Source of the DNA: Bifidobacterium breve
Lineage (GTDB): Bacteria > Actinomycetota > Actinomycetes > Nanopelagicales > Nanopelagicaceae
Reading direction: 5' to 3'
Assembly: GCA_945866155.1 (NCBI GenBank)
Contig: CAMBGL010000001.1
Span: 1-35,266 of the forward strand
DNA: 35,266 bases
Each line of letters starts with the position of its first letter. Positions within the stretch are counted from its first letter, which is position 1. A model generated the notes under the pieces. That model was not told the DNA's origin. It did not search any database and saw only the letters and a list, made by a program, of their open reading frames with translations. The translations under genes were made by a program, and so were the position numbers. This document shows positions 1 to 7,002 of the stretch, piece after piece.

Positions 1-1
1 G

Positions 2-130
2 GTAATTACAGGCTCAAGTGATTATCACGGAACAGGAAAGATGAATTCTTTAGCTGAAAATTGGACGAGCCCAGAACATTGGCATCGACTAGAATCAGAA
101 TCTGATCAGCGAAGGGTGGTGAAAGCGTGA
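2..130 (+). CDS. PHP-domain phosphoesterase, C-terminal end only
   Basis: This is the last 42 codons of a gene that starts before the window. The frame reads TGSSDYHGTGKMN followed by a LAEN-x-TSPE-like stretch and ends in TGA. The SDYHG-x-GK segment followed by an N-x-TSPE-like tail is what I know from the C-terminus of actinobacterial PHP-domain metal-dependent phosphoesterases; the His is a probable metal ligand. The stop overlaps the GTG start of the next gene (GTGA), so the two are probably translationally coupled. The substrate cannot be judged from this fragment. Family call is fairly secure, function is inference. Confidence 0.7.
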   Translation, partial: VITGSSDYHGTGKMNSLAENWTSPEHWHRLESESDQRRVVKA

Positions 131-744
131 ATCTAGTCGAAACTAGCGCTTTAACATTTACCATTCAATCTTTCGTAACACTGTTAGTGATTATGGATCC
201 ACCAGGTGCAACTCCAATATTTCTTAGTTTGGTTGCAGATAAAAGTGCGAAAGTTCGCCGCCAACTCGCAGTGCAGGCAGCCTTAGTCTCTCTCATTGTT
301 ATTTCGGTCTTTGCGCTTTTCGGTAGATTCATGCTCTCCTACCTCAATGTTTCTATTGAAGCACTTCAAGGTGCAGGTGGACTTCTACTCCTACTGATCT
401 CACTTGAACTCTTGACCGGACGCAGTGGCGAAAATTCGAAATCTGAAAATGCAAATGTTGCACTCGTGCCTCTTGGAACTCCATTACTAGCAGGACCTGG
501 AGCCATTGTTGCGACAATGCTCTTCGTTCAAGAGGCAACGACCCCCTCCTATATTTTTGGTCTCATTGCCGCTGTTGTTGCAGTTCATGTAGTTATTGCA
601 CTAGCACTACTTTCTTCAACAACAATTTTGCGCGTAATCCGTGAAGCAGGAGTAACACTTGTTGCGCGAATTGCAGGACTGCTTCTTGCCGCCATTGCAG
701 TCCAAATGATTGTTGACTCTATTCGTGGTTTTATAAGCGCATAA
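127..744 (+). CDS. MarC-family integral membrane protein
   Basis: A 205-residue, very hydrophobic protein with about six predicted membrane segments. The family signatures are visible: DPPGATPIFLSL near residues 24-35 and PLGTPLLAGPGAI near 115-127, the two related half-site motifs of MarC/UPF0056 proteins. The length is normal for the family. MarC proteins sit in the cytoplasmic membrane and some relatives move amino acids, but the function is not settled; the old link to multiple antibiotic resistance is not supported. The GTG start overlaps the TGA of the upstream PHP gene, and the next gene begins 2 bases after its stop, so it lies inside an operon. Confidence 0.88.
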   Translation: MNLVETSALTFTIQSFVTLLVIMDPPGATPIFLSLVADKSAKVRRQLAVQAALVSLIVISVFALFGRFMLSYLNVSIEALQGAGGLLLLLISLELLTGRSGENSKSENANVALVPLGTPLLAGPGAIVATMLFVQEATTPSYIFGLIAAVVAVHVVIALALLSSTTILRVIREAGVTLVARIAGLLLAAIAVQMIVDSIRGFISA

Positions 745-746
745 TC

Positions 747-1538
747 ATGATTGATCCAGGTCTATATTCACCAGCAACGATTGTCTGGAAAATTCACTCT
801 GACCCTGCCATGGCAGTGGGTGGAATACGCGCTTTGCTCCAGCAAGCACTACATCCTGTTGCTATGGCAGGGGTGGCCGCACATTCGAATTTTCGAGATG
901 ATGCTTGGGGAAGATTACAACGCACAGGCGATTACGTTACGACTATAACTTTCGGTGAAGTTGAAGAAGCAAATAAACTTGCATCACGCGTCAGAGCCAT
1001 TCATACAAAATTAGGTTTAGATGACCCGCATCATTTGCTGTGGGTACACATGGCAATGGTGGATTCATTCCTAGATACAGCAGTGCGTTCAGGTTTAGAT
1101 TTATCAGATATCGAGCAAGACCTTTACATAAGCCAGATGCGAACATTTGCCGAATTAGTCGGTATCCCATCAGCAGATGTTCCAATTTCATTGCAAGAAC
1201 TCAGAGACTATTTCAAGGAGATTAGACCAGAACTTAGTGCCTCTGATGATGCAAAACGTGCTGCTCTCTTTTTATCAATTCCGCCAATGCCTAAATTGGT
1301 TCGCTTTGCAACACCTGCAGCACCTGCTTGGGCAACTCTTGCAACACTCGCCGCATCATCACTTCCTGCATGGGCACGAACACTTTATGGTTGGCCGAAT
1401 CTTCCCGGTGCACAAATTGCAACATCAATTGCTCTGAAGGCGACTAGGACGACTCTTTCACTTATACCTTCGGCAATTATTGAGCCACCAGTTTTCAAAA
1501 GCGCACGTATTCGCTGGAACCTTGAGGCAAGTGCGTGA
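747..1538 (+). CDS. Oxygenase MpaB-like / DUF2236 family protein
   Basis: A 263-residue protein whose N-terminal part carries the family signature LLQQALHPVAMAGVAAHSNF (about residues 30-49) followed by W-GRLQRTGDYV, and a central WVHMAMVDS stretch. These are hallmarks of the DUF2236 family, which includes fungal MpaB and bacterial latex-clearing (rubber) oxygenases. In related enzymes conserved histidines are implicated in haem or metal binding; whether this protein holds a cofactor is unknown. It is shorter than true rubber oxygenases and has no export signal, so a polymer-degrading role is unlikely. Its TGA overlaps the GTG start of the ParA-like gene. Family call good, substrate unknown. 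Confidence 0.82.
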   Translation: MIDPGLYSPATIVWKIHSDPAMAVGGIRALLQQALHPVAMAGVAAHSNFRDDAWGRLQRTGDYVTTITFGEVEEANKLASRVRAIHTKLGLDDPHHLLWVHMAMVDSFLDTAVRSGLDLSDIEQDLYISQMRTFAELVGIPSADVPISLQELRDYFKEIRPELSASDDAKRAALFLSIPPMPKLVRFATPAAPAWATLATLAASSLPAWARTLYGWPNLPGAQIATSIALKATRTTLSLIPSAIIEPPVFKSARIRWNLEASA

Positions 1539-2218
1539 GCAAGATAGTTGCAATTGCAAATGTTGCAGGAGGATCAGGTAAAACAACTACCGCACATGCA
1601 CTAGCTGTTGCTTGTGCGGAGTATGGAAAGAAAGTTCTACTCTTAGATTTAGATGTATCTACTTCATTGACATTCCAGTTAGGGCTGGAGACCGAACGCA
1701 CAACTCTTGCGGATTTCTTGCAAGGTGCACCAATAAATGAGTCTCAGATTAGAAGAGTTGCAGAGAGATTCGACTTTATTCCATCGGATTCACGGATTTC
1801 TAGCCTTCATGAGATTGATACTTTTACTAAGTTTTTAGAGACTTTGCCTAAAGAATACGACTTAGTTCTACTTGATACTCCTTCAACTATTGATCAGAGA
1901 TTAGTAATGGCACTGGATGTCTCTGACTTGATCCTTATTCCAGTAACTCCAAATCTGCATTCAATTCGTGGTGCCAATCAGGTGAGAAAAATAGCCCCTA
2001 ATAAATCAATTTTTGGGTTCAAGATAGAGATGCGAAGTGATGCCAATACTTGGGATGATTCAATGGAATATTTGGATGCATTGATTCCCGATTCAGAACT
2101 AGTTGATAGAGCACAGAGTGATACGAGTTCTGTTATTACTCTCAATAATCAAAGTGAGATTGCTAGCGCCTATCGCGAACTTGCTTACTCTCTACTCGAG
2201 AAGTTAGAACTAATTTAG
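1535..2218 (+). CDS. ParA/MinD-like P-loop ATPase
   Basis: A 227-residue protein starting at GTG, overlapping the preceding stop by 4 bases. The P-loop is NVAGGSGKTTTAHALA (residues 9-24), followed by LLLDLDVSTSLTFQLGL (Walker A prime, about 36-52) and LVLLDTPS (about 111-118), the standard order for ParA/Soj/MinD proteins. The usual first lysine of the deviant Walker A (KGGxGKT) is alanine here, which may affect dimer-dependent hydrolysis. No parB lies beside it, so this is probably an orphan ParA-like protein rather than the chromosome-partition ParA, which normally sits near oriC. It meets the helicase tail-to-tail with a 4-base overlap. Confidence 0.85.
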   Translation: MSKIVAIANVAGGSGKTTTAHALAVACAEYGKKVLLLDLDVSTSLTFQLGLETERTTLADFLQGAPINESQIRRVAERFDFIPSDSRISSLHEIDTFTKFLETLPKEYDLVLLDTPSTIDQRLVMALDVSDLILIPVTPNLHSIRGANQVRKIAPNKSIFGFKIEMRSDANTWDDSMEYLDALIPDSELVDRAQSDTSSVITLNNQSEIASAYRELAYSLLEKLELI

Positions 2219-3564
2219 CTCTCGCTCTTAAATTTCTTGTTACGAGTTCGCACACGCTCACTCTTTTTTGCCACTTCTGCCTTTTTAGCAGGCTCTGTTT
2301 TTCTAGAGGGCTCTGTTTTTCTTGTAGGTGCCACTACTGCTTTAGCCTTATTTATTCGGCCCGTTGTTCCTGCAGGAATTTTCATTACTTCAAAGAGGTG
2401 TTCGGAGGATGAGTATGTCTCTTCTGGTTCGGGTAAACCAAGAGCGAGTGCGCCATCAATCATCTTCCAGCGAGCAAGTTCATCCCAATCTACAAATGTA
2501 ACTGCAATTCCATCTGCGCCAGCTCGAGCCGTTCTACCAATTCGGTGGACATAGGTTTTTTCGTCTTCGGGACATTGGTAATTGATTACGTGAGTAATTC
2601 CATCAATATCAATTCCGCGTGCTGCAACATCGGTTGCGACAAGAACATCGGATTTTCCGGCTTTGAAATCTGAGAGAGCTTTCTCGCGAGCACCCTGACC
2701 AAGATCGCCATGAATTGTCGAAGACCTGAAGCCACGCTCTAATAGATCATCTGCAGTTTTCTGACATGTTCGCTTAGTACGACAGAACACAATTGTTGGT
2801 CCACGACCGTCAGCCTGAAGGATTCGTGCGAGCATTTCAATCTTATCTAGGGCATGCGCACGGTAGACATGTTGCTCAATGCGTGAAACCACAGCGCCTT
2901 CATCTTCATTATCTTGTGTGCGAATATGAATTGGTTGATTCATGAAGCGGCGTGCAAGTGCAATGATATCTCCAGGCATTGTGGCGGAAAACAGCATTGT
3001 TTGTGAACGCTTTGGAGTGCTGGTAAATATTTTCTCTACATCGGGCAAAAATCCTAGATCTAGCATTTCATCTGCTTCATCGAGTACAAGTCGAGAAACT
3101 TCTTTGAGTTTGAGTTGGCCCTGACGATATAAATCCAAAAGTCGACCCGGTGTTCCTACGACAATTTCTACACCATTTGTGAGTGCTTCAATTTGTGGCT
3201 CAAATGCTCGTCCACCATAGACTGCAAGCGTTCTAATCCCACGATTATTGGCTAGTTCATCAATATCTTTTGTTACTTGCACACAGAGTTCACGTGTTGG
3301 TACGACAACTAAAACTTGGGGGAGACCTTTATTCTCAAAGTCTGCCCATTGCGAATCAAGTGGTGCGATCACTTTTTCAATGAGAGGAATTCCAAAAGCA
3401 AGTGTTTTTCCAGTTCCAGTCTTTGCTTGCCCAATTACATCCCCATCACTGAGTGCGATTGGTAGAACCATCTCTTGAATAGGAAATGGTGATGTAAAGC
3501 CGTGAGTATTGAGTGCTTCTATCGTTTCACGGCGAAGAGGGAGATCAGCAAAAGTTTTACTCAC
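2215..3564 (-). CDS. DEAD-box ATP-dependent RNA helicase
   Basis: Complete DEAD-box core: Q motif FPIQ (residues 27-30), AKTGTGKT (47-54), PTREL (89-93), GTPGR (137-141), DEAD (162-165), SAT (193-195) and HRIGRTARAG (340-349). The tail from about residue 415 is Lys/Arg/Glu rich and probably binds RNA. I place the start at the GTG at 3564 (M-SKTFADLPL), because the longer frame adds a leucine-rich leader that simply runs through the DUF3107 gene. From there it is 449 residues. The start lies 1 base after the DUF3107 stop. The neighbourhood matches the mycobacterial rhlE-TB9.4-tetR arrangement. Likely role: RNA remodelling, ribosome assembly or RNA decay. Confidence 0.93.
   Translation of the reverse strand: MSKTFADLPLRRETIEALNTHGFTSPFPIQEMVLPIALSDGDVIGQAKTGTGKTLAFGIPLIEKVIAPLDSQWADFENKGLPQVLVVVPTRELCVQVTKDIDELANNRGIRTLAVYGGRAFEPQIEALTNGVEIVVGTPGRLLDLYRQGQLKLKEVSRLVLDEADEMLDLGFLPDVEKIFTSTPKRSQTMLFSATMPGDIIALARRFMNQPIHIRTQDNEDEGAVVSRIEQHVYRAHALDKIEMLARILQADGRGPTIVFCRTKRTCQKTADDLLERGFRSSTIHGDLGQGAREKALSDFKAGKSDVLVATDVAARGIDIDGITHVINYQCPEDEKTYVHRIGRTARAGADGIAVTFVDWDELARWKMIDGALALGLPEPEETYSSSEHLFEVMKIPAGTTGRINKAKAVVAPTRKTEPSRKTEPAKKAEVAKKSERVRTRNKKFKSES
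2248..2319 (-). repeat. Hexapeptide-encoding repeat in helicase tail
   Basis: Four successive six-residue units are encoded here: KTEPSR, KTEPAK, KAEVAK, KSERVR. At the DNA level the first two share a perfect 14-base direct repeat (2291-2304 and 2309-2322) with an 18-base period, while the last two are diverged. It looks like a local tandem duplication that lengthened the basic, low-complexity tail of the helicase. Copy number may vary between strains. Confidence 0.7.
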
Positions 3565-3565
3565 C

Positions 3566-3823
3566 TTAGAGTGCGCCGAAGCCCACACGACGAGCCGCAG
3601 GATTACCAACTTCAACAAAAGCAATTTTGTCAGCAGGGACAATAATTTCGTGGCCACGAATATCTGTTAGTTCTAGCGGCTTACCTGAAGAAAGTGCAGT
3701 TGCAACCGCAGCGCGAATATCAGCAGGGCTGAGGGGGCATTCAAATGTGAGGTCACCACTGACGTATGTAACTGCGATACGTACTTCGCTATTGTGGCTC
3801 GCTTGGTTCTTCTTAGTTGTCAT
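3566..3823 (-). CDS. DUF3107 protein (TB9.4-like)
   Basis: An 85-residue protein from the ATG at 3823. It matches the pattern of DUF3107: an N-terminal VRIAVTYV strand, a middle D-RAAVATALSSGKPLELTD region, and the strongly conserved C-terminal end VPADKIAFVEVGN-ARRVGF. The mycobacterial relative is TB9.4 (Rv3208A), also next to a TetR gene and a rhlE-like helicase. Function is not known to me. The in-frame TTG at 3856 gives a longer version, but the ATG is 7 bases after a -10-like TAGGAT, consistent with a leaderless start. It probably heads a two-gene operon with the helicase. Confidence 0.87.
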   Translation of the reverse strand: MTTKKNQASHNSEVRIAVTYVSGDLTFECPLSPADIRAAVATALSSGKPLELTDIRGHEIIVPADKIAFVEVGNPAARRVGFGAL

Positions 3824-3830
3824 AGTTCTA

Positions 3831-3836
3831 ATCCTA
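3831..3836 (-). promoter_or_regulatory. Candidate -10 of leaderless DUF3107 promoter
   Basis: On the - strand the hexamer is TAGGAT, followed by 7 bases and then the ATG of the DUF3107 gene. This spacing would put the transcription start at or next to the A of ATG. No convincing -35 is seen and there is no Shine-Dalgarno. One of several cases in the window with the same geometry. Confidence 0.35.
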
Positions 3837-3881
3837 TCGGTGAGAAGTATCTGCAATTACCGCGCATTGTGCGCGAATAAA

Positions 3882-4514
3882 TTATTGATTACGTGGAAAT
3901 CCTGAAATACCTCGCCACATAAGATTTTCTACTAAATCAACAGCCTGCTGGCGAGTGAGTTTACTATCGCGCTCTAACCAATGTCGCGCTGTAACTTGGG
4001 CATATCCAATCATTCCAACGCCAAGAAGCATTGCAGCCTCTTTTGGTAGGCCAGTATCAACTGAAATAACGGCACTTGCTGCAGCGGCACAGTCATAGGT
4101 CATTCGCGTTAGTCGTTCGCGCACTGCTGGCTCAACACTCATATCACTTTCAAAAAGGAGGCGAAATGCTTCACCCTCACTTTCAATAAATGCAAAATAT
4201 GCAACAACTGTTGCACGCACTCGACTTGCATTATCTGGCGTAGAGGCTATGGCTTTCTGAATTTCAAAAACTAATGAGTCGATGTGAACATCGAGTACCG
4301 CCAAATAAAGATCAAGCTTTGATGGAAAATGTTGGTAGAGAACCGGCTTGCTCACTCCAGCGCGATCTGCAATTTCATCCATTGCTGCGGCGTGATAACC
4401 AGCAGCTGTGAAAACCTCAAGTGCTGCAGAGAGCAAAATTGCGCGTCTCTCATCACGGGGAAGGCGAGCCTTATCCTTAGGGATATCGTCCTTGTGCTCT
4501 TGTGTGCTTGTCAT
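3882..4514 (-). CDS. TetR/AcrR-family transcriptional regulator
   Basis: From the ATG at 4514 this is 210 residues. The N-terminal DNA-binding domain is clear: RRAILLSAALEVFTAAGYHA, then MDEIADRAGVSKPVLYQHF as the helix-turn-helix (about residues 45-63), then the usual SKLDLYLAV. The C-terminal ligand-binding half is helical and contains the FIESEGEAFRLLFESDM segment seen in the actinobacterial family next to TB9.4 (Rv3208-like). The 20-residue extension in the longer frame is not needed: the ATG at 4514 lies 7 bases after a -10-like TACCAT. It is divergent from moeZ and could control itself, moeZ or both; the effector is unknown. Confidence 0.9.
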   Translation of the reverse strand: MTSTQEHKDDIPKDKARLPRDERRAILLSAALEVFTAAGYHAAAMDEIADRAGVSKPVLYQHFPSKLDLYLAVLDVHIDSLVFEIQKAIASTPDNASRVRATVVAYFAFIESEGEAFRLLFESDMSVEPAVRERLTRMTYDCAAAASAVISVDTGLPKEAAMLLGVGMIGYAQVTARHWLERDSKLTRQQAVDLVENLMWRGISGFPRNQ

Positions 4515-4521
4515 CGGAGTA

Positions 4522-4527
4522 ATGGTA
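4522..4527 (-). promoter_or_regulatory. Candidate -10 of tetR promoter
   Basis: The - strand hexamer TACCAT ends 7 bases before the ATG at 4514, fitting a leaderless start. The -35 region is poor. It lies in the roughly 106-base divergent region between tetR and moeZ, which has no strong palindrome that I could see. Confidence 0.28.
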
Positions 4528-4606
4528 GAGCCCCATTGCGATAAAACGCTAATGAAAGTGCAAATCATTCGCAACCACTAATTGGCGGTCCCCACTCTTC
4601 GCGTGG

Positions 4607-4612
4607 CAGAAT
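4607..4612 (+). promoter_or_regulatory. Candidate -10 of moeZ promoter
   Basis: CAGAAT lies 8 bases before the ATG at 4621, with TTGGCG at 4582-4587 as a possible -35 at a long 19-base spacing. There is no Shine-Dalgarno before the ATG, so a leaderless or nearly leaderless mRNA is plausible. Confidence 0.28.
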
Positions 4613-4620
4613 GGCGCATA

Positions 4621-5802
4621 ATGAAAATTCCTCCGCTAGTTTCTCCCGGCCCAGCACTTACCGTTGATGAAGTGCGTCGTTATAGCCGCCACTTGATAAT
4701 TCCTGATCTTGCTATGGCAGGGCAACAACGACTTATGAATGCAAAAGTCTTATGTGTAGGAGCTGGCGGACTGGGATCACCTGCACTGATGTATTTAGCT
4801 GCAGCAGGTGTAGGCACTATCGGAATTGTAGAATTCGATACTGTTGATGAATCAAATTTGCAGCGCCAAATTATTCATGGTCAATCTGATATCGGAAAGA
4901 GTAAGGCGCTTAGCGCTAAAGAGAAAATTGCAGAAATAAATCCTTTTGTAAATGTCATTACTCATGAATTACGCCTTGACACTTCAAACGTCATGGAAAT
5001 TTTCTCCCAGTACGACATTATTGTTGATGGTACAGATAATTTTGCAACTCGCTATTTGGTCAACGATGCTTGCGTACTTTTGAAGAAGCCATATGTATGG
5101 GGATCTATTTATCGTTTTGATGGACAAGCAAGTGTTTTTTGGGCCGAATACGGACCTTGTTATCGATGCCTTTATCCAGAGCCACCTCCACCAGGTATGG
5201 TGCCAAGTTGCGCAGAAGGTGGCGTACTCGGAGTTCTGTGTGCATCTATTGGTTCGATTCAAACCACAGAGGCGATCAAAGTAATTACAGGTATTGGCGA
5301 GCCACTTATTGGTTCTCTCATGATTTATGACGCACTCGAGATGTCATATCGAAAGATAAAGGTTCGCAAAGACCCTAACTGTCCATTGTGTGGAGATAAC
5401 CCAACTCAAAAAGCACTCTTGCCAGACTATGAAGCATTTTGTGGAGTACTAACAGATGCAGCTGAGATGGCTGTCAAAGATTCAACCATCTCTGTTACGA
5501 CGTTAAAAGAGAAAATGGATAGTCATGAAAAATTCTTTTTGATTGATGTTCGCGAACCAAGTGAATGGGATATCGTAAAAATTCCTGGTGCCTCCCTCAT
5601 ACCTAAGCAAGGATTTATTGATGGAAGCGCACTTGCGACATTGCCGCAAGATAGACCGATCATCTTGCATTGCAAATCGGGCATTAGATCAGCTGAATGT
5701 TTGGCGGTGCTAAAAAATGCAGGCTTTAGTGATGCGACACATGTCAGCGGTGGAGTTGTAGCATGGGTAAAACAAATAGACCCATCACTGCCGATTTACT
5801 AA
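4621..5802 (+). CDS. moeZ: MoeZ: ThiF/MoeB adenylyltransferase fused to rhodanese
   Basis: A 393-residue two-domain protein. The ThiF/MoeB part has the ATP-binding GAGGLGSP (47-54), DESNLQRQ (77-84) and DGTDNFATRYLVND (137-150). Zinc cysteines are C181/C184 (CYRC) and C255/C258 (CPLC), and C198 lies in the conserved CAEGGVLGVLC loop. The C-terminal rhodanese domain (about 290-393) has active-site C352 in HCKSGIR. In actinobacteria MoeZ adenylates and thiocarboxylates small sulfur carriers such as MoaD and CysO, serving molybdopterin, cysteine or thio-modification pathways. The ATG at 4621 is preferred over an in-frame TTG at 4582. It is divergent from tetR and followed 18 bases later by mshB, suggesting co-transcription. 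Confidence 0.95.
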   Translation: MKIPPLVSPGPALTVDEVRRYSRHLIIPDLAMAGQQRLMNAKVLCVGAGGLGSPALMYLAAAGVGTIGIVEFDTVDESNLQRQIIHGQSDIGKSKALSAKEKIAEINPFVNVITHELRLDTSNVMEIFSQYDIIVDGTDNFATRYLVNDACVLLKKPYVWGSIYRFDGQASVFWAEYGPCYRCLYPEPPPPGMVPSCAEGGVLGVLCASIGSIQTTEAIKVITGIGEPLIGSLMIYDALEMSYRKIKVRKDPNCPLCGDNPTQKALLPDYEAFCGVLTDAAEMAVKDSTISVTTLKEKMDSHEKFFLIDVREPSEWDIVKIPGASLIPKQGFIDGSALATLPQDRPIILHCKSGIRSAECLAVLKNAGFSDATHVSGGVVAWVKQIDPSLPIY

Positions 5803-5820
5803 TATCGACGAAAGAAGAAA

Positions 5821-6690
5821 ATGCGCGATTCGTATGAAGGGTTTCGACTGCTATTAGTTCACGCACATCCCGATGATGAAACAATCAATAATGGCGCAAC
5901 AATGGCTCTTTATGCAGATTTAGGTGCGCAAGTAACCCTCGTTACCTGTACGCGCGGAGAAGAAGGTGAAGTTCTAGTACCGACTCTGGCTCATCTTGCC
6001 AGTGGAGCAGAAGATGGCTTGGGCAAGCATCGCGAAGTTGAATTAGCTAATGCAATGCAAGCACTCGGGATTACTGATTTTCGTTTTCTTGGAGCACCTG
6101 AGAAGAGTTTTCGAGATAGCGGCATGATGGATACTGAGCCAAATAAGCGCCCTGATGTTTTTTGGCAAGCAGATCTAGATACTGCAGCCAAACTTCTTGT
6201 GAAAATAATTCATGAAGTAAGACCGCATGTTCTTATTACATACGATGAAATAGGCGGATACGGGCATCCAGACCATATTCAAGCTCATCGCGTTGCAATG
6301 CGCGCAGTTGAACTTGCAGATCAATGGAAGGTACAGAAAGTTTATTGGAATACGATGCCAAAATCTGTACTTGAAGAGAGTATGAAAAAGATGAAGGAGT
6401 TAGGTTCTGACTTCTTTGGAGCCGAAAGCGTAGATGATCTTCCATTTGCTAAAGATGACAAATTTGTAACAGCGCTTATTAATGGTGAAAATTATGTACA
6501 AAATAAATTGGATGCCATGAAGGCGCATGAGACTCAAATTTCAACCGATGGTCCATTTTTTGCTCTCTCAAATAATCTTGGGTTACAAGTTTGGGGAGAT
6601 GAGTACTACACACTCGTTCTAGGAGATAAAGCAGAACCTTTCAATGACCAAGGGCGCGAAACAGATCTTTTTGCAGGCGTGATTTTATAG
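5821..6690 (+). CDS. mshB: MshB: GlcNAc-Ins deacetylase of mycothiol synthesis
   Basis: A 289-residue LmbE/PIG-L-type zinc deacetylase. AHPDDE is at residues 15-20 and GYGHPDHIQAHR at 146-157; by analogy with the mycobacterial enzyme H16, D19 and H152 bind zinc. The surrounding TYDEIGGYGHPDHIQAH is typical for MshB rather than for the mycothiol conjugate amidase Mca, although the two are paralogues. It removes acetyl from 1-O-(GlcNAc)-myo-inositol, giving the amine to which MshC joins cysteine. No mshA, mshC or mshD is recognised in this window. A DUF6113-like gene follows without a gap, as in other actinobacteria. Confidence 0.9.
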   Translation: MRDSYEGFRLLLVHAHPDDETINNGATMALYADLGAQVTLVTCTRGEEGEVLVPTLAHLASGAEDGLGKHREVELANAMQALGITDFRFLGAPEKSFRDSGMMDTEPNKRPDVFWQADLDTAAKLLVKIIHEVRPHVLITYDEIGGYGHPDHIQAHRVAMRAVELADQWKVQKVYWNTMPKSVLEESMKKMKELGSDFFGAESVDDLPFAKDDKFVTALINGENYVQNKLDAMKAHETQISTDGPFFALSNNLGLQVWGDEYYTLVLGDKAEPFNDQGRETDLFAGVIL

Positions 6691-7002
6691 ATGAGAGTCA
6701 TTTATTCGATAATTATCGGAGCATTGCTGGCACTTGGTTCAATTTTATTGCACTTGGTCTTGCCACCTTTTGGATTTCTCTTTGCTCTAATCTCTTCAAT
6801 GGCAGGAATCTGGGCAATCGGGCGATCATGGGGTAGAAGATATTTGAAAGTTATTGCTGGATGTGTGTGGGTAATTATTGTTATGCGGGGCGGCACTCCA
6901 GGACTTAGTAACGAAATTCTAATCCAGGCCGATGCTCTTGGAAGCGCTCTCATCAACATCGGATTTATTGCAATTTTTACAGCCGTTGCTATTACGCCTT
7001 AG
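6691..7002 (+). CDS. DUF6113-like small membrane protein
   Basis: A 103-residue protein with three or four hydrophobic segments (about 3-20, 26-45, 51-68 and 80-100) and a GRSWGRRY loop. The start abuts the mshB stop directly (TAG then ATG). A small membrane protein of this kind follows mshB in many actinobacteria and is catalogued as DUF6113; I assign it by position, size and hydropathy rather than by a strong motif. Its function is unknown. The TAG stop overlaps the TAA stop of convergent cysS. Confidence 0.65.
   Translation: MRVIYSIIIGALLALGSILLHLVLPPFGFLFALISSMAGIWAIGRSWGRRYLKVIAGCVWVIIVMRGGTPGLSNEILIQADALGSALINIGFIAIFTAVAITP

Noticed and set aside
3565..3657. Leucine-rich N-terminal extension of the helicase
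   Set aside because: It is the DUF3107 coding region read in another frame; helicase similarity begins at the GTG at 3564.
4536..4574. TTGCGA...TCGCAA inverted repeat in the tetR-moeZ region as a TetR operator
   Set aside because: Six-base arms separated by 27 bases; TetR operators are compact palindromes, and this could easily arise by chance.
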